A stretch of 64,000 bases of DNA from Stigmatella ashevillena. Its GTDB lineage: Bacteria > Myxococcota > Myxococcia > Myxococcales > Myxococcaceae. A program made the translations under genes and the position numbers. Below the pieces are notes generated by a model. That model worked only from the letters and a program-made list of their open reading frames with translations. It made no database searches and was not told the DNA's origin. Below, piece after piece: positions 53,860 to 62,201 of the stretch. The stretch lies in assembly GCF_028368975.1 (NCBI RefSeq), contig NZ_JAQNDM010000002.1, positions 4,148,425 to 4,212,424 of the forward strand, written 5' to 3'. Each line of letters begins with the position of its first letter. The stretch's first letter is position 1.

Positions 53860-54411
53860 ATGCGCAAGCTGATGATGGCAGCCGTGCTCGTGATGGGAAT
53901 GTCGCTGGGCTACACGGCGGAGGCGAAGGACCCTCAGAAGATGGCTCAGACGCAGCCTCAGTCTCAGCAGGGGCCGACGGACGCGGAGATCGACGAAGCC
54001 CACCGGATGAACAAGGAGTACGACGAACGCAAGGCGGCGGGTCAATCCCAGGCGAAGCAGGGACCAACGGATGCGGAGATCGACGAAGCCCACCGGATGA
54101 ACAAGGAGTACGACGAACGCAAGGCCGCCCGCGCCAGCGCCAAGACGCAAGAGGTGACGGGCAACATCCAATCGGTGTCTGGCTCGGACCTCACCATCCG
54201 GATGCCCAACAAGCTCAACCGCAAGATGGACTTCAAGACGGATGCGCAGTCGAAGGTGATGAAGGACTCCCAGACGGCCGCTCTGACGGATCTGAAGGAG
54301 GGCGACGAGGTGCGCGTCTCCTACCAGATCGTCGGCAAGGAGCGGATCGTGGTCAGCGTCGACGCGCACAAGGCGGACAGCGACATGAAGGCGCCCGCCA
54401 AGAAGCCCTGA
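53860..54411 (+). CDS. Small periplasmic protein with internal 30-residue repeat
   Basis: Start at ATG 53860 after GAGAGGAG. The 183-residue protein has a cleavable signal peptide (MRKLMMAAVLVMGMSLGYTAEA). A 90-bp DNA unit is then repeated in tandem (53971-54060 and 54061 onward), giving GPTDAEIDEAHRMNKEYDER twice; it is highly charged and probably helical. The C-terminal part (TQEVTGNIQSVSGSDLTIRMPN...LKEGDEVRVSYQI) resembles a small beta-barrel of the kind found in DUF5666-like proteins. I do not recognise a function. A hairpin terminator follows. Confidence 0.7.
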   Translation: MRKLMMAAVLVMGMSLGYTAEAKDPQKMAQTQPQSQQGPTDAEIDEAHRMNKEYDERKAAGQSQAKQGPTDAEIDEAHRMNKEYDERKAARASAKTQEVTGNIQSVSGSDLTIRMPNKLNRKMDFKTDAQSKVMKDSQTAALTDLKEGDEVRVSYQIVGKERIVVSVDAHKADSDMKAPAKKP

Positions 54412-54432
54412 TTCCGTTTTCAGGGACGGATG

Positions 54433-54461
54433 CGGCCTCCGCTTTTTCCCAGCGGAGGCCG
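54433..54461 (+). terminator. Intrinsic-type terminator hairpin
   Basis: An 11-bp perfect stem CGGCCTCCGCT / AGCGGAGGCCG with a 7-base loop, followed by TCTTCTGT, lies 21 bases after the periplasmic protein gene and before argS. The T run is imperfect. Confidence 0.65.
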
Positions 54462-54656
54462 TCTTCTGTGACTCGCCTTGCTGTAATGCCGCCGTCACGG
54501 GAGACCCCTATCGCGCAGGCACCTACACCTCATGGCCGCCTCCGGGTGGGGCTGGGAGTACGCCAAGCGGCAGAAGCGTGAGAGAAGCCGTGAAGCGGGG
54601 ACGGATTCCCCCTACATTGCGCAACCCTCATTCCCTGAGCTGGAGAAGACGTACCC

Positions 54657-56435
54657 ATGCGGCAGAAGGTTCGAGCCCTCATCAACGACACGCTCACGGC
54701 GCTCAAGAATGCCGGCACGCTCAAGCTGGAGCAGGTGCCGGGCTACACCGTGGAAGCCCCGAAAAACCCGGCCCATGGTGACTGGTCGGTCAACGTGGCG
54801 ATGATGCTCACCAAGCCCGAGGGCAAGCCCCCGCGTGACATCGCCCAGGCCATCGTGAAGGGGCTGGTGGATCCGCAGGGCATCGTCACCAAGGCCGAGG
54901 TGGCCGGGCCGGGCTTCCTCAACTTCACGCTCAAGGAGCAGGTCCACCAGCAGGTGGCGCGCGAAGTGCTCCTGGCCGGGGAGACCTTTGGCCATCAGGC
55001 GCCCAAGTCCACAGGCAAGCGGGTGATGGTGGAGTTCGTCTCCGCGAACCCCACGGGGCCGGTCCACATTGGCCACGCCCGCGGGGCCTTCATGGGTGAC
55101 GCGGTGTCGCGCCTCCTGGAGGCGGCGGGCCACGACGTGACCCGCGAGTTCTACATCAACGATTACGGCAAGCAGGTGGAGACGCTCGGCCGCACCGTCC
55201 ACAAGCGCTACCGGCAGCTCTTTGGCCAGCACGTGGAGCTGGGCGAAGGCGAGTACCCGGCCGAGTACGTCATCGACATCGCCAAGGGGTGGAAGGAGGC
55301 GGTGGGCGAGCGGTACCTGCACGCCCCTGAGTCCGAGTGGCTGCCCGAGGCCATGGCGGTGGGCATCCGCGAGAACCTGAAGGCCATCCGCGACACGCTG
55401 CAACAGGCGAACATCCGCCATGACGTGTTCTTCAGCGAAGCCTCGCTGCACGCCTCGGGCAAGGTGCTCGCCGTCGTCGAGGAGTACAAGCAGCGCGGCG
55501 CCACCTACGAGGCCGCCGAGGCCGAGCGCACGGGCGAGAAGGTGCGCCACGAGGACAGCAAGGCGGCGCAGTACACGGAGCGGCAGCGGGGCGGCACATT
55601 CCTGCGCACCAGCCAGCACGGGGATGACGAGGACCGCATCATCCTGCGGCACGACGGCACCCCCGTGTACCTGACGGCGGACCTCGCCTACCACCAGGAG
55701 AAGTACCGCCGCGGCTTCGACCGCATCATCGACGTGCTCGGCGCGGACCATGCTGGCCATACGCCCCGCATCTCCGCGGGCATGGCGCTGCTCGGGCTGG
55801 ATGTGAAGAAGCTCGAGTTCCTCCTCGTCCAGCTCGTGCGCATCACCCGCGGGGGCGAGGAAGTCAAAGTCAGCAAGCGCAAGGGCACGGTGTTCGAACT
55901 GGAGGACCTCATTCACGAGGCCGGCGCGGACGTGTGCCGGTTCCTCTTCCTGGTGAAGACGGCCAACTCCCGGTTCGACTTCGACTTGGACCTGGTGAAG
56001 AAGCAGTCCAAGGACAACCCCGTCTTCTACTTCCAGTACGGCCACGCGCGGTGCGCGAGCATCCTGAAGAAGGCCGCGGAGAAGGGCACCCCCTTCGTGG
56101 GACTGGAGGGGCTCACCCCCGCCCACCTGGCACGCCTGACGCTCCCCGAAGAGCTGTCCATGCTCAAGAAGATGAGCCAGTTGCCCGACGTGGTGGCCAG
56201 CGCCGCGGAGCGCCTGGAGCCCCACCACGTGCTCTACTTCTGCCAAGAGCTCATCACCGACTTCCACAGCTACTACACGAAGTACAAGACAGACCCCATC
56301 ATCAGCGGGGATGCCGACAAGACCCAGGGACGGCTCGGATTGGTGGCGGCGCTCAAGCAGACCCTGCGCAGCGCATTCGCGCTGCTGGGAATCCAGGCAC
56401 CCGAATACATGGAGGCTCCTCCGGACGAGGAGTGA
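54657..56435 (+). CDS. argS: Arginyl-tRNA synthetase
   Basis: A 592-residue class I aminoacyl-tRNA synthetase that charges tRNA-Arg in the cytoplasm. The N-terminal Add1-type domain is followed by EFVSANPTGPVHIGHARGA with the HIGH motif (near residue 137), YINDYGKQ, the KMSKS-like KVSKRKGT (near 405) and the DALR anticodon-binding region starting FYFQYGHARCASI. Length matches bacterial ArgRS. The ATG is preceded by GGAGAAG. It is a housekeeping gene and marks chromosomal context beyond the biosynthetic cluster. Confidence 0.97.
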   Translation: MRQKVRALINDTLTALKNAGTLKLEQVPGYTVEAPKNPAHGDWSVNVAMMLTKPEGKPPRDIAQAIVKGLVDPQGIVTKAEVAGPGFLNFTLKEQVHQQVAREVLLAGETFGHQAPKSTGKRVMVEFVSANPTGPVHIGHARGAFMGDAVSRLLEAAGHDVTREFYINDYGKQVETLGRTVHKRYRQLFGQHVELGEGEYPAEYVIDIAKGWKEAVGERYLHAPESEWLPEAMAVGIRENLKAIRDTLQQANIRHDVFFSEASLHASGKVLAVVEEYKQRGATYEAAEAERTGEKVRHEDSKAAQYTERQRGGTFLRTSQHGDDEDRIILRHDGTPVYLTADLAYHQEKYRRGFDRIIDVLGADHAGHTPRISAGMALLGLDVKKLEFLLVQLVRITRGGEEVKVSKRKGTVFELEDLIHEAGADVCRFLFLVKTANSRFDFDLDLVKKQSKDNPVFYFQYGHARCASILKKAAEKGTPFVGLEGLTPAHLARLTLPEELSMLKKMSQLPDVVASAAERLEPHHVLYFCQELITDFHSYYTKYKTDPIISGDADKTQGRLGLVAALKQTLRSAFALLGIQAPEYMEAPPDEE

Positions 56436-56548
56436 CAGCGCTCCGCGCCAGGGCAGGAAAACAAGGCCGGAAACAATGGGCCGCACCGGAACTGGGGGGT
56501 CCCTGAAAAGGGGCCGTCAGGCTATGGTGCGCCTCGTCGAACGACATC

Positions 56549-57322
56549 ATGGGCTCCATCCACATCATTCGAGACTTCTTCTCCCCCCAGGAAGGCTTCG
56601 CCCGCACCCTGCGCATCTACCTGCCAGACGGTTACGACGCGTCCTCGGACAGGCGTTACCCCGTGCTCTACATGCACGATGGACAGAACGTCTTTGCTCA
56701 CCCGGAATCCACCCTCTACGACACTTGGTGTGCCAACGTTGCGTTGGACCGCCTGGTGGGCGAAGGGCGCCTGGAGCCGTGGATCATCGTCGCTGTCGAC
56801 TCGACGGACCATCGGCTCGCGGAGTACTCCCCCTGGGACGAGCCCCGAAGCCACGTGGTGGCCCAAGGGGGGGGCTACGTCCGGTTCGCCGTCGAGACGC
56901 TCAAGCCTTACATCGACTCCCACCTGAAGACACGCCAAGGCCCCGAATGGACCGCCGTCATGGGCTCCTCGCTCGGCGGCCTGATGGCGCTCCACCTGGG
57001 CTGGACGCACCCCGAGCTGTACGGCCGCATCGGCGGGATGTCTCCCTCGGTGATGTGGGGCTACGGCCGCATGTTCGAGCAGTGGACGTCGCACACCCGC
57101 CGGTGGAGCCGCATCTACCTGGATGCCGGCACCCACGAGAACATTGATCCCGTGGGCTACCAGATGCGCTACGGCGATGCCACGCGCGACTTCTACTTCC
57201 ACCTCAAGCGGCTGGGCTACGCCGACCATGAGCTGTTCCTCGTGCTGGAGCCCGAGGGGCTCCACCATGAGCTGGACTGGCAGCGCCGGCTCCCGCTCGC
57301 CTTGCGCTGGCTGCTGAGCTGA
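56549..57322 (+). CDS. Esterase of the enterochelin-esterase/esterase-D-like family
   Basis: A 257-residue alpha/beta hydrolase. It has RTLRIYLPDGYDASSDRRYP and VLYMHDGQN near the N-terminus, the nucleophile elbow GSSLGG (Ser about 140), an Asp in DAGTHEN and a catalytic His in GLHHELDW. This order and spacing is the putative-esterase family, which includes enterochelin esterases and acetyl xylan esterases. No signal peptide is seen, so it is probably cytosolic. Substrate unknown; the family often cleaves ester-linked sugars or siderophores. Confidence 0.85.
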   Translation: MGSIHIIRDFFSPQEGFARTLRIYLPDGYDASSDRRYPVLYMHDGQNVFAHPESTLYDTWCANVALDRLVGEGRLEPWIIVAVDSTDHRLAEYSPWDEPRSHVVAQGGGYVRFAVETLKPYIDSHLKTRQGPEWTAVMGSSLGGLMALHLGWTHPELYGRIGGMSPSVMWGYGRMFEQWTSHTRRWSRIYLDAGTHENIDPVGYQMRYGDATRDFYFHLKRLGYADHELFLVLEPEGLHHELDWQRRLPLALRWLLS

Positions 57323-57323
57323 C

Positions 57324-57341
57324 GGGAGGCTGCCGCCTCCC
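57324..57341. terminator. Hairpin between convergent genes
   Basis: GGGAGGC / GCCTCCC with a 4-base loop lies between the stops of the esterase and the convergent ATP-grasp gene. No T run is present on either side, so it is a weak call. Confidence 0.35.
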
Positions 57342-57355
57342 CTGGCGGCCCAGGC

Positions 57356-58519
57356 TCAGGAGGTCTTCTGGATGAACCGGACGAGTTCCTTCATGGAGTC
57401 CAGGCTCTGGTGGCGCGTCAGGTAGATTTCGTTGCCCAGCGCGCTGTGGAAGACAGCAGGCAGCTCCAGGTGCTGGAGCAGCGACTCGCCCAGCTTCGAC
57501 ACCACCTCCCGGTGAGGGTGCGCGTAGTGGCGGCTGGCGCGCCGGGCGGTGTGACAGACGTGGTACTTCCGCGTGTAGGGGAAGGGACAGACCGGCTCGC
57601 CGGTGAGCATCCGCGCCCACAGCCGGTAGACATCGATGTCACAGGCGTAGTTCATCATGTCCGTCAGCACGCTGCCGGGCGGACGCAGGTTGGCTTCCAG
57701 CGCGACGAAGCTCCCGTTCTCGAGCCGGAAGAACTCCAGGTGGAACCAGCGCTCTCGCAGCCCCAGGGCGGCCACCATGCGCTGGCCCAGCGCATCCAGC
57801 TCAGGCGGCAAGTCCCGGAGGCTCCAGATGACGGTATCGCGCTGCTCGATGACCGACTCCATGATGCCGTTGCTGTACTCGTGGCTGAAGGTGCAGACGA
57901 TGCGGCCTTCCCGGTCCACCATGCCGTCGTAGGTGACGATGGCGCCCTGGACGAACGTCTGCGCCACGTAGCGGGTGGGCAGCGGCTGGGTGAACAGCGC
58001 GTCCACCTCGCCGTCGTTCTTCACCTTGAAGGTGTGAGCGGCCCCCACGCCCACGTCGGGCTTGAGCACCAGCGGGTAGCCCACCCGCTTCGCGAAGGCC
58101 TTCACCTGGGCCGCATCCGTGGCGGGGATGGCGTCCGGGTGGGGAATGCCGACCTCTTTGAAGAGATCATGCATGCCCAGCTTGGAGCGCAGCCGGGCAA
58201 TGTCCCCGGGCAAGAGCCCTGGGACGAAGAAGGCCTCGCGCAGCTGCGACTCGGCGTCCAGCCACGTTTCATTGAGCGAATCGATGCGGTGGATGCGGCC
58301 ATGCCGCCAGGTGAAGTACCCCACCGCCCGCAAGAGGGCCTCGTGGTTGTCGAGGCTGGGCGTGTAGTAGTACTCGCTGAGCGCGTTGCGCAGCTCCGGC
58401 TTCAGGGAGTCATGCGGCGTGTCGCCAATTCCCAGCACGTTGACCCCGCGCTCGCGCAAGGCCGTGACGAAGTGGATGTAGTGCGACGGGAAGTGAGGAG
58501 AGATAAAAACGACGTTCAT
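57356..58519 (-). CDS. ATP-grasp domain protein (carboxylate-amine ligase-like)
   Basis: A 387-residue protein with the biotin carboxylase/PurK-like ATP-grasp layout: VVFISPHFPSHYIHFVTAL (preATP-grasp), YPLVLKPDVGVGAAHTFKV (ATP-binding loop), YVAQTFVQGAIVTYDGMVD and WFHLEFFRLENGSFVALEANLRPPG with the metal-binding Glu/Asn. It is not related to the graspetide ligases beyond the superfamily fold. Members join a carboxylate to an amine in small-molecule metabolism or act as dipeptide ligases. No peptide precursor or partner is seen next to it. Substrate unknown. Confidence 0.8.
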   Translation of the reverse strand: MNVVFISPHFPSHYIHFVTALRERGVNVLGIGDTPHDSLKPELRNALSEYYYTPSLDNHEALLRAVGYFTWRHGRIHRIDSLNETWLDAESQLREAFFVPGLLPGDIARLRSKLGMHDLFKEVGIPHPDAIPATDAAQVKAFAKRVGYPLVLKPDVGVGAAHTFKVKNDGEVDALFTQPLPTRYVAQTFVQGAIVTYDGMVDREGRIVCTFSHEYSNGIMESVIEQRDTVIWSLRDLPPELDALGQRMVAALGLRERWFHLEFFRLENGSFVALEANLRPPGSVLTDMMNYACDIDVYRLWARMLTGEPVCPFPYTRKYHVCHTARRASRHYAHPHREVVSKLGESLLQHLELPAVFHSALGNEIYLTRHQSLDSMKELVRFIQKTS

Positions 58520-58643
58520 GAGACCGAGGCTGCCCTCCCAACCGTCACGATAGCCGGTTTACCGAACCGTTGCTCCGCCTATCTCACGCGACGCGTCAGG
58601 CGCCCTTCCCCTCTCTCCCGCCGGGCGGTGCCCCACCTCCCGC

Positions 58644-59708
58644 CTACAGGTACTTCTGGCGCCGGCGGGCCTTGAGGGCCTCCACCACCTTGCGCACATC
58701 CTGGCTCTTGTCCTTGGGGACGACGAGCACCGCATCCCCGGCATCCACCACCACCACGTCGGTGAGCCCCACCACGGCCAGGGGGCGCTTGTCTCCCAGC
58801 ACCACGCAGCCGTCGCAGTCCACGACGACCGTCTCATCTCCGGAGACCACATTGCCGCGGGCATCCGCGGGACGCACCTCGGGAATGGCGGCGAAGGAGC
58901 CCACGTCGGACCAGCCAAAGTCCCCGGGCAGCACGGCGATGTTGGAGGCCTTCTCCATCACCCCGTAGTCGATGGAGACGGCGGGCAGCTTGGGGAAGAC
59001 CTTCTTGAGCACGGCGGGGAAGGTGCGCTTGCCCACCGCGCCGCTCAGGGCCGCCAGCCCCTTCTTCATCTCCGGCATGTGCTGGGCGAACGCCTCCAGC
59101 ATCACATCTGCCCGGAAGACGAAGATGCCACCGTTCCACAGGAACTCACCGGACGTCACATAGCCCTGGGCCGTCGCCAGGTCCGGCTTCTCCTTGAAGG
59201 CCTTCACCTGCCGGCCCCCTCCCTCCAGGGGCTCCCCGAGTTGGATGTAGCCGTAGCCCGTCTCGGGCCGGTGGGGCTGGATGCCCAGGGTGACGATGTG
59301 TCCCCGCTCGGCGAGCCGGGCCGCCTCCGCCAGCGTCTTGCGAAAGCCCGCCGGGTCCGCCACATGGTGGTCCGAGGGAAGGACGATGAGGATGCCCTGC
59401 GGGTCTCGGGCAGCCACCTGGACCGTGGCCAGGGCAATGGCCGGGGCGGTGTTGCGGGCCACCGGCTCCACCAGGAGGTTCTTCGGGGGCAGCCCCTTCA
59501 CCAGCTTCGCGGCGGCCTTGGCGTGCAGGGGGCCGCACACGATGAAGGTGTCCTTCAGCGAGGCCAGCCCTTTGAGCCGGGCGGCCGTGTCGGTGATGAG
59601 GGGGAGTTTCGAGGCCAAGGGCAGGAACTGCTTGGGGCGGGCCTGACGGGACAGGGGCCAGAAGCGGGTGCCGGAACCACCGGCCATGATGACGGGATAG
59701 AGGGCCAT
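58644..59708 (-). CDS. manC: Mannose-1-phosphate guanylyltransferase
   Basis: Start at ATG 59708 (MALYPVIMAGGSGTRFWPLSR); an upstream in-frame ATG adds 21 residues with no family similarity. The 354-residue protein has GGSGTRFWPLSR and PKQFL, the nucleotidyltransferase signature, then VEPVARNTAPAIALA, LIVLPSDHHV, ETGYGYIQLG, FKEKPDLATAQ, WNGGIFVFRADVML and SIDYGVMEKA. It makes GDP-mannose from mannose-1-phosphate and GTP for polysaccharide and glycoprotein synthesis. No phosphomannose isomerase domain is fused. It is divergent from the SGNH-MBOAT pair. Confidence 0.93.
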   Translation of the reverse strand: MALYPVIMAGGSGTRFWPLSRQARPKQFLPLASKLPLITDTAARLKGLASLKDTFIVCGPLHAKAAAKLVKGLPPKNLLVEPVARNTAPAIALATVQVAARDPQGILIVLPSDHHVADPAGFRKTLAEAARLAERGHIVTLGIQPHRPETGYGYIQLGEPLEGGGRQVKAFKEKPDLATAQGYVTSGEFLWNGGIFVFRADVMLEAFAQHMPEMKKGLAALSGAVGKRTFPAVLKKVFPKLPAVSIDYGVMEKASNIAVLPGDFGWSDVGSFAAIPEVRPADARGNVVSGDETVVVDCDGCVVLGDKRPLAVVGLTDVVVVDAGDAVLVVPKDKSQDVRKVVEALKARRRQKYL

Positions 59709-59842
59709 GGGGCGCGCACCATAGCGCCTCACACACCGGAAAGACGGGCTTTGCTTGCCCGCCTGCCCCACAGTCCACCAGGCACCTCTCCCGAGGGCGG
59801 AGTTTTGACCCCAGGCCGAAAAGCCAGTCTCATGGCCCGGAG

Positions 59843-62200
59843 TTGAACTTCAAGGCCACATCCACCGGGTGGACCCTCGTCCTCACCGGAGCGCTCGCGC
59901 TTGGGCTGTCCCTCGCCCCGCTGCCCGAGTCCCTGCGTCCCCTCCCCAGCCTGAGCCAGGAGGGCCCCCTCGCGCCACGGCTGGCCGCCCTGGTGCTGCC
60001 CCGCATCCTGACGGGAGGCCCCGCCGCCGCCCCGCCGCCCCAGGACGTGCTGACCGCCACCCCCCAGGCCACCCCGGGGACCCCGGACGCGCTACCCCCC
60101 GAGGAGGATGAGCCCTCCGAGCCCGAGGAGACAGAAACCCCCACCGTGATGGCGCCCCCTTCCGACCTGGAGGGATTGGGCGCCGCCACGCGCGCACGGG
60201 CCCTGTCCCTGGAAGGCCTGCGCGAGCGGGTGGGCTCTCAGCACGTGGACATCGCGCTGGGTTGCCGGCGCATGGGGCCCTCCGGGTGCGAGGAGAGCGG
60301 TCTGGCCCCCTTCTTCAGGACCCTGAGCGAGCTGCACGAGGACCGGCGCCGCGCCCCTGTGCGCGTGGTGCACCTGGGCGACTCGCTCATTGCCTCGGAC
60401 CACATCACGGACGTCATCCGGGAGCGGCTCCAGGAGCGCCACGGCTCGGGCGGCAAGGGGCTGCTTTATATCGATCGGCCCACGGGCGCGGGGCGCACGG
60501 TGCGCGCGGGAACGGCCAGCGAGGGCTGGCAAATCACCCGCATCATCGACCGCAACTACCCCAAGGAGCGGTTGGGCTTCACCGGCGTGGCCTTCGCCTC
60601 CAACGGCACGAGCTCACAAAGCGCGCGCTTCCCGGCGGAGGGGGCGCGCACCGCGGAGCTCTTCTTCCAGACCCAGCCCCAAGGGGGCACGGTGATGTTC
60701 AGCGCGGACGGCAAGCCGCTGCAGCGCCTGCTCACCCACTTCGATGCGCCCCAGATGGCCTTCGCCCGGGTGGACCTGCCCGAGGGCACGAAGACGCTGT
60801 CGCTGCACACCACGGGCAAGGTGGAGCTGCACGGCGTCTCGATGGAGAGCGGCCGGCCGGGCATCGTCTACGACACCATCGGCCTGCCGGGAGCCACCGC
60901 GGAGGTGTTTCTCCGCGCGAAGCGAGAAGCCTTCCGGGCCCAGCTTCGCCACCGCAAGCCCTCGCTGGTGGTGCTGATGGTGGGCGGCAACGAGGCTTTC
61001 TATCTCTCCCGGGACAGGACGAAGCCCGCGGACATCCGCTCCTCGGCGATGGAGCTGGTGAAGTGGGTCCGCGAGTCCGTGCCGGATTCGGCCTGCCTCG
61101 TCATGTCTCCGCTGGACGCGGCGGTGCGCACCATGGGCGGAGAGCTGGTGCCGCGCCGGGGCACTCAGGAGGTCGGCGGCATCCTGCGCGACGTCGCCCG
61201 GGAGGGCGGATGCGCCTATTGGGATTCGCTTGCCGCCATGGGCGGAGAGGGCTCCGCCATCCGCTGGCTCCCGCTGAAACTGCTGAACGAGGACCTCGTG
61301 CACCCCCGCGCGAAGGGCTCGGACCTGATGGGCCATCTCTTCGACTTCGCGCTCCAGCGCGCCTACGCCCGGGAGCACTCGCCGCTGCTGCAAGTGGAGG
61401 ACCCCTCGGGGCTCCTCGACAGCGACACCTCGCTGAGAAGCACCTTCGCGCACCTCAGAGCGCTGGAGAACAAGGCGGAGGGTGAGCGGCTCGACATCGT
61501 GCAGCTCGGCGCACCCGACACCGACCTGCCCGGTTTCACCGGCGCCGTGCATGGCGCACTCGCCAAGCGCTTCGGGGCAAAAGACCCGGGCATCACCTAC
61601 GACGCGCTCGAGGAATCCGGGGCCACGGCCTTCACGCTGAACCCCCCGGAGTCTGAGGCTGAGGCACTCGCGGCGCGGCTCGCCGCGCGCAAGCCCCAGT
61701 TGCTCGTGTTCCGCTACGGCACCCTCGAAGCCGTCCAGCCCGACCTGGACACGGAGGCCCTGCACCAGGAATACACAGCGGCGATCTCCCGGCTCCGAGC
61801 CGCCACGGGCGCGGAGTGCCTGCTCATGGGTCCCCCGGACCGCCTCCAACAAGACCCCCAAGGCCGTTGGACCGAAGCGGTCTCCCTGGGACGCGTGCTC
61901 TCCACGCTGCCCCGGGTGGCCCGCGACGCGGGCTGCGCCTACTGGTCGTCCCGGGCTGCCATGGGCGGCGAGCGCTCGATGCTGCGCTGGCAGCGCGAGG
62001 AGCCCGCGCTGGCCGAGCCCGATGGAACCCTGCTGACGGCGCAGGGCGCCGAGCGGCTCGCGAGCGCCTTCGTCAAAGAGCTGCTGGCAGGCTACGAAGC
62101 CTCCAAAGCCACCTCCGCAGAGGCAGGCCAGGCCCGCGTGCAGACGAAGGGAACCTCTCCCGTGCCTGCCCCCACCGCCCATGCCGCGGAGGGCGGCTGA
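59843..62200 (+). CDS. Tandem SGNH/GDSL-like protein, probable exopolysaccharide O-acetylation partner
   Basis: No ATG fits; the best start is TTG at 59843, which gives a membrane-spanning or signal segment (TLVLTGALALGLSLAPL). A Pro-rich linker (about residues 50-105) follows. The first SGNH-like domain (about 150-500) has VRVVHLGDSLIASD with GDS nucleophile, VLMVGGNEAFYL with the Asn, and LNEDLVHPRAKGSDLM with the catalytic His. The second (about 540-760) is degenerate (IVQLGAPDTDLP) and lacks the GDS serine. Such proteins work outside the cytoplasmic membrane with MBOAT acyltransferases to acetylate alginate-like polysaccharides (AlgX/AlgJ type). The MBOAT gene begins 1 bp after its stop. 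785 residues. Confidence 0.7.
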   Translation: MNFKATSTGWTLVLTGALALGLSLAPLPESLRPLPSLSQEGPLAPRLAALVLPRILTGGPAAAPPPQDVLTATPQATPGTPDALPPEEDEPSEPEETETPTVMAPPSDLEGLGAATRARALSLEGLRERVGSQHVDIALGCRRMGPSGCEESGLAPFFRTLSELHEDRRRAPVRVVHLGDSLIASDHITDVIRERLQERHGSGGKGLLYIDRPTGAGRTVRAGTASEGWQITRIIDRNYPKERLGFTGVAFASNGTSSQSARFPAEGARTAELFFQTQPQGGTVMFSADGKPLQRLLTHFDAPQMAFARVDLPEGTKTLSLHTTGKVELHGVSMESGRPGIVYDTIGLPGATAEVFLRAKREAFRAQLRHRKPSLVVLMVGGNEAFYLSRDRTKPADIRSSAMELVKWVRESVPDSACLVMSPLDAAVRTMGGELVPRRGTQEVGGILRDVAREGGCAYWDSLAAMGGEGSAIRWLPLKLLNEDLVHPRAKGSDLMGHLFDFALQRAYAREHSPLLQVEDPSGLLDSDTSLRSTFAHLRALENKAEGERLDIVQLGAPDTDLPGFTGAVHGALAKRFGAKDPGITYDALEESGATAFTLNPPESEAEALAARLAARKPQLLVFRYGTLEAVQPDLDTEALHQEYTAAISRLRAATGAECLLMGPPDRLQQDPQGRWTEAVSLGRVLSTLPRVARDAGCAYWSSRAAMGGERSMLRWQREEPALAEPDGTLLTAQGAERLASAFVKELLAGYEASKATSAEAGQARVQTKGTSPVPAPTAHAAEGG

Positions 62201-62201
62201 C

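Noticed and set aside
57356-58519. Third ATP-grasp gene as a graspetide ligase
   Set aside because: It lacks the VWYRR and MVFQE/MTFQE motifs and there is no precursor next to it; it only shares the superfamily fold.
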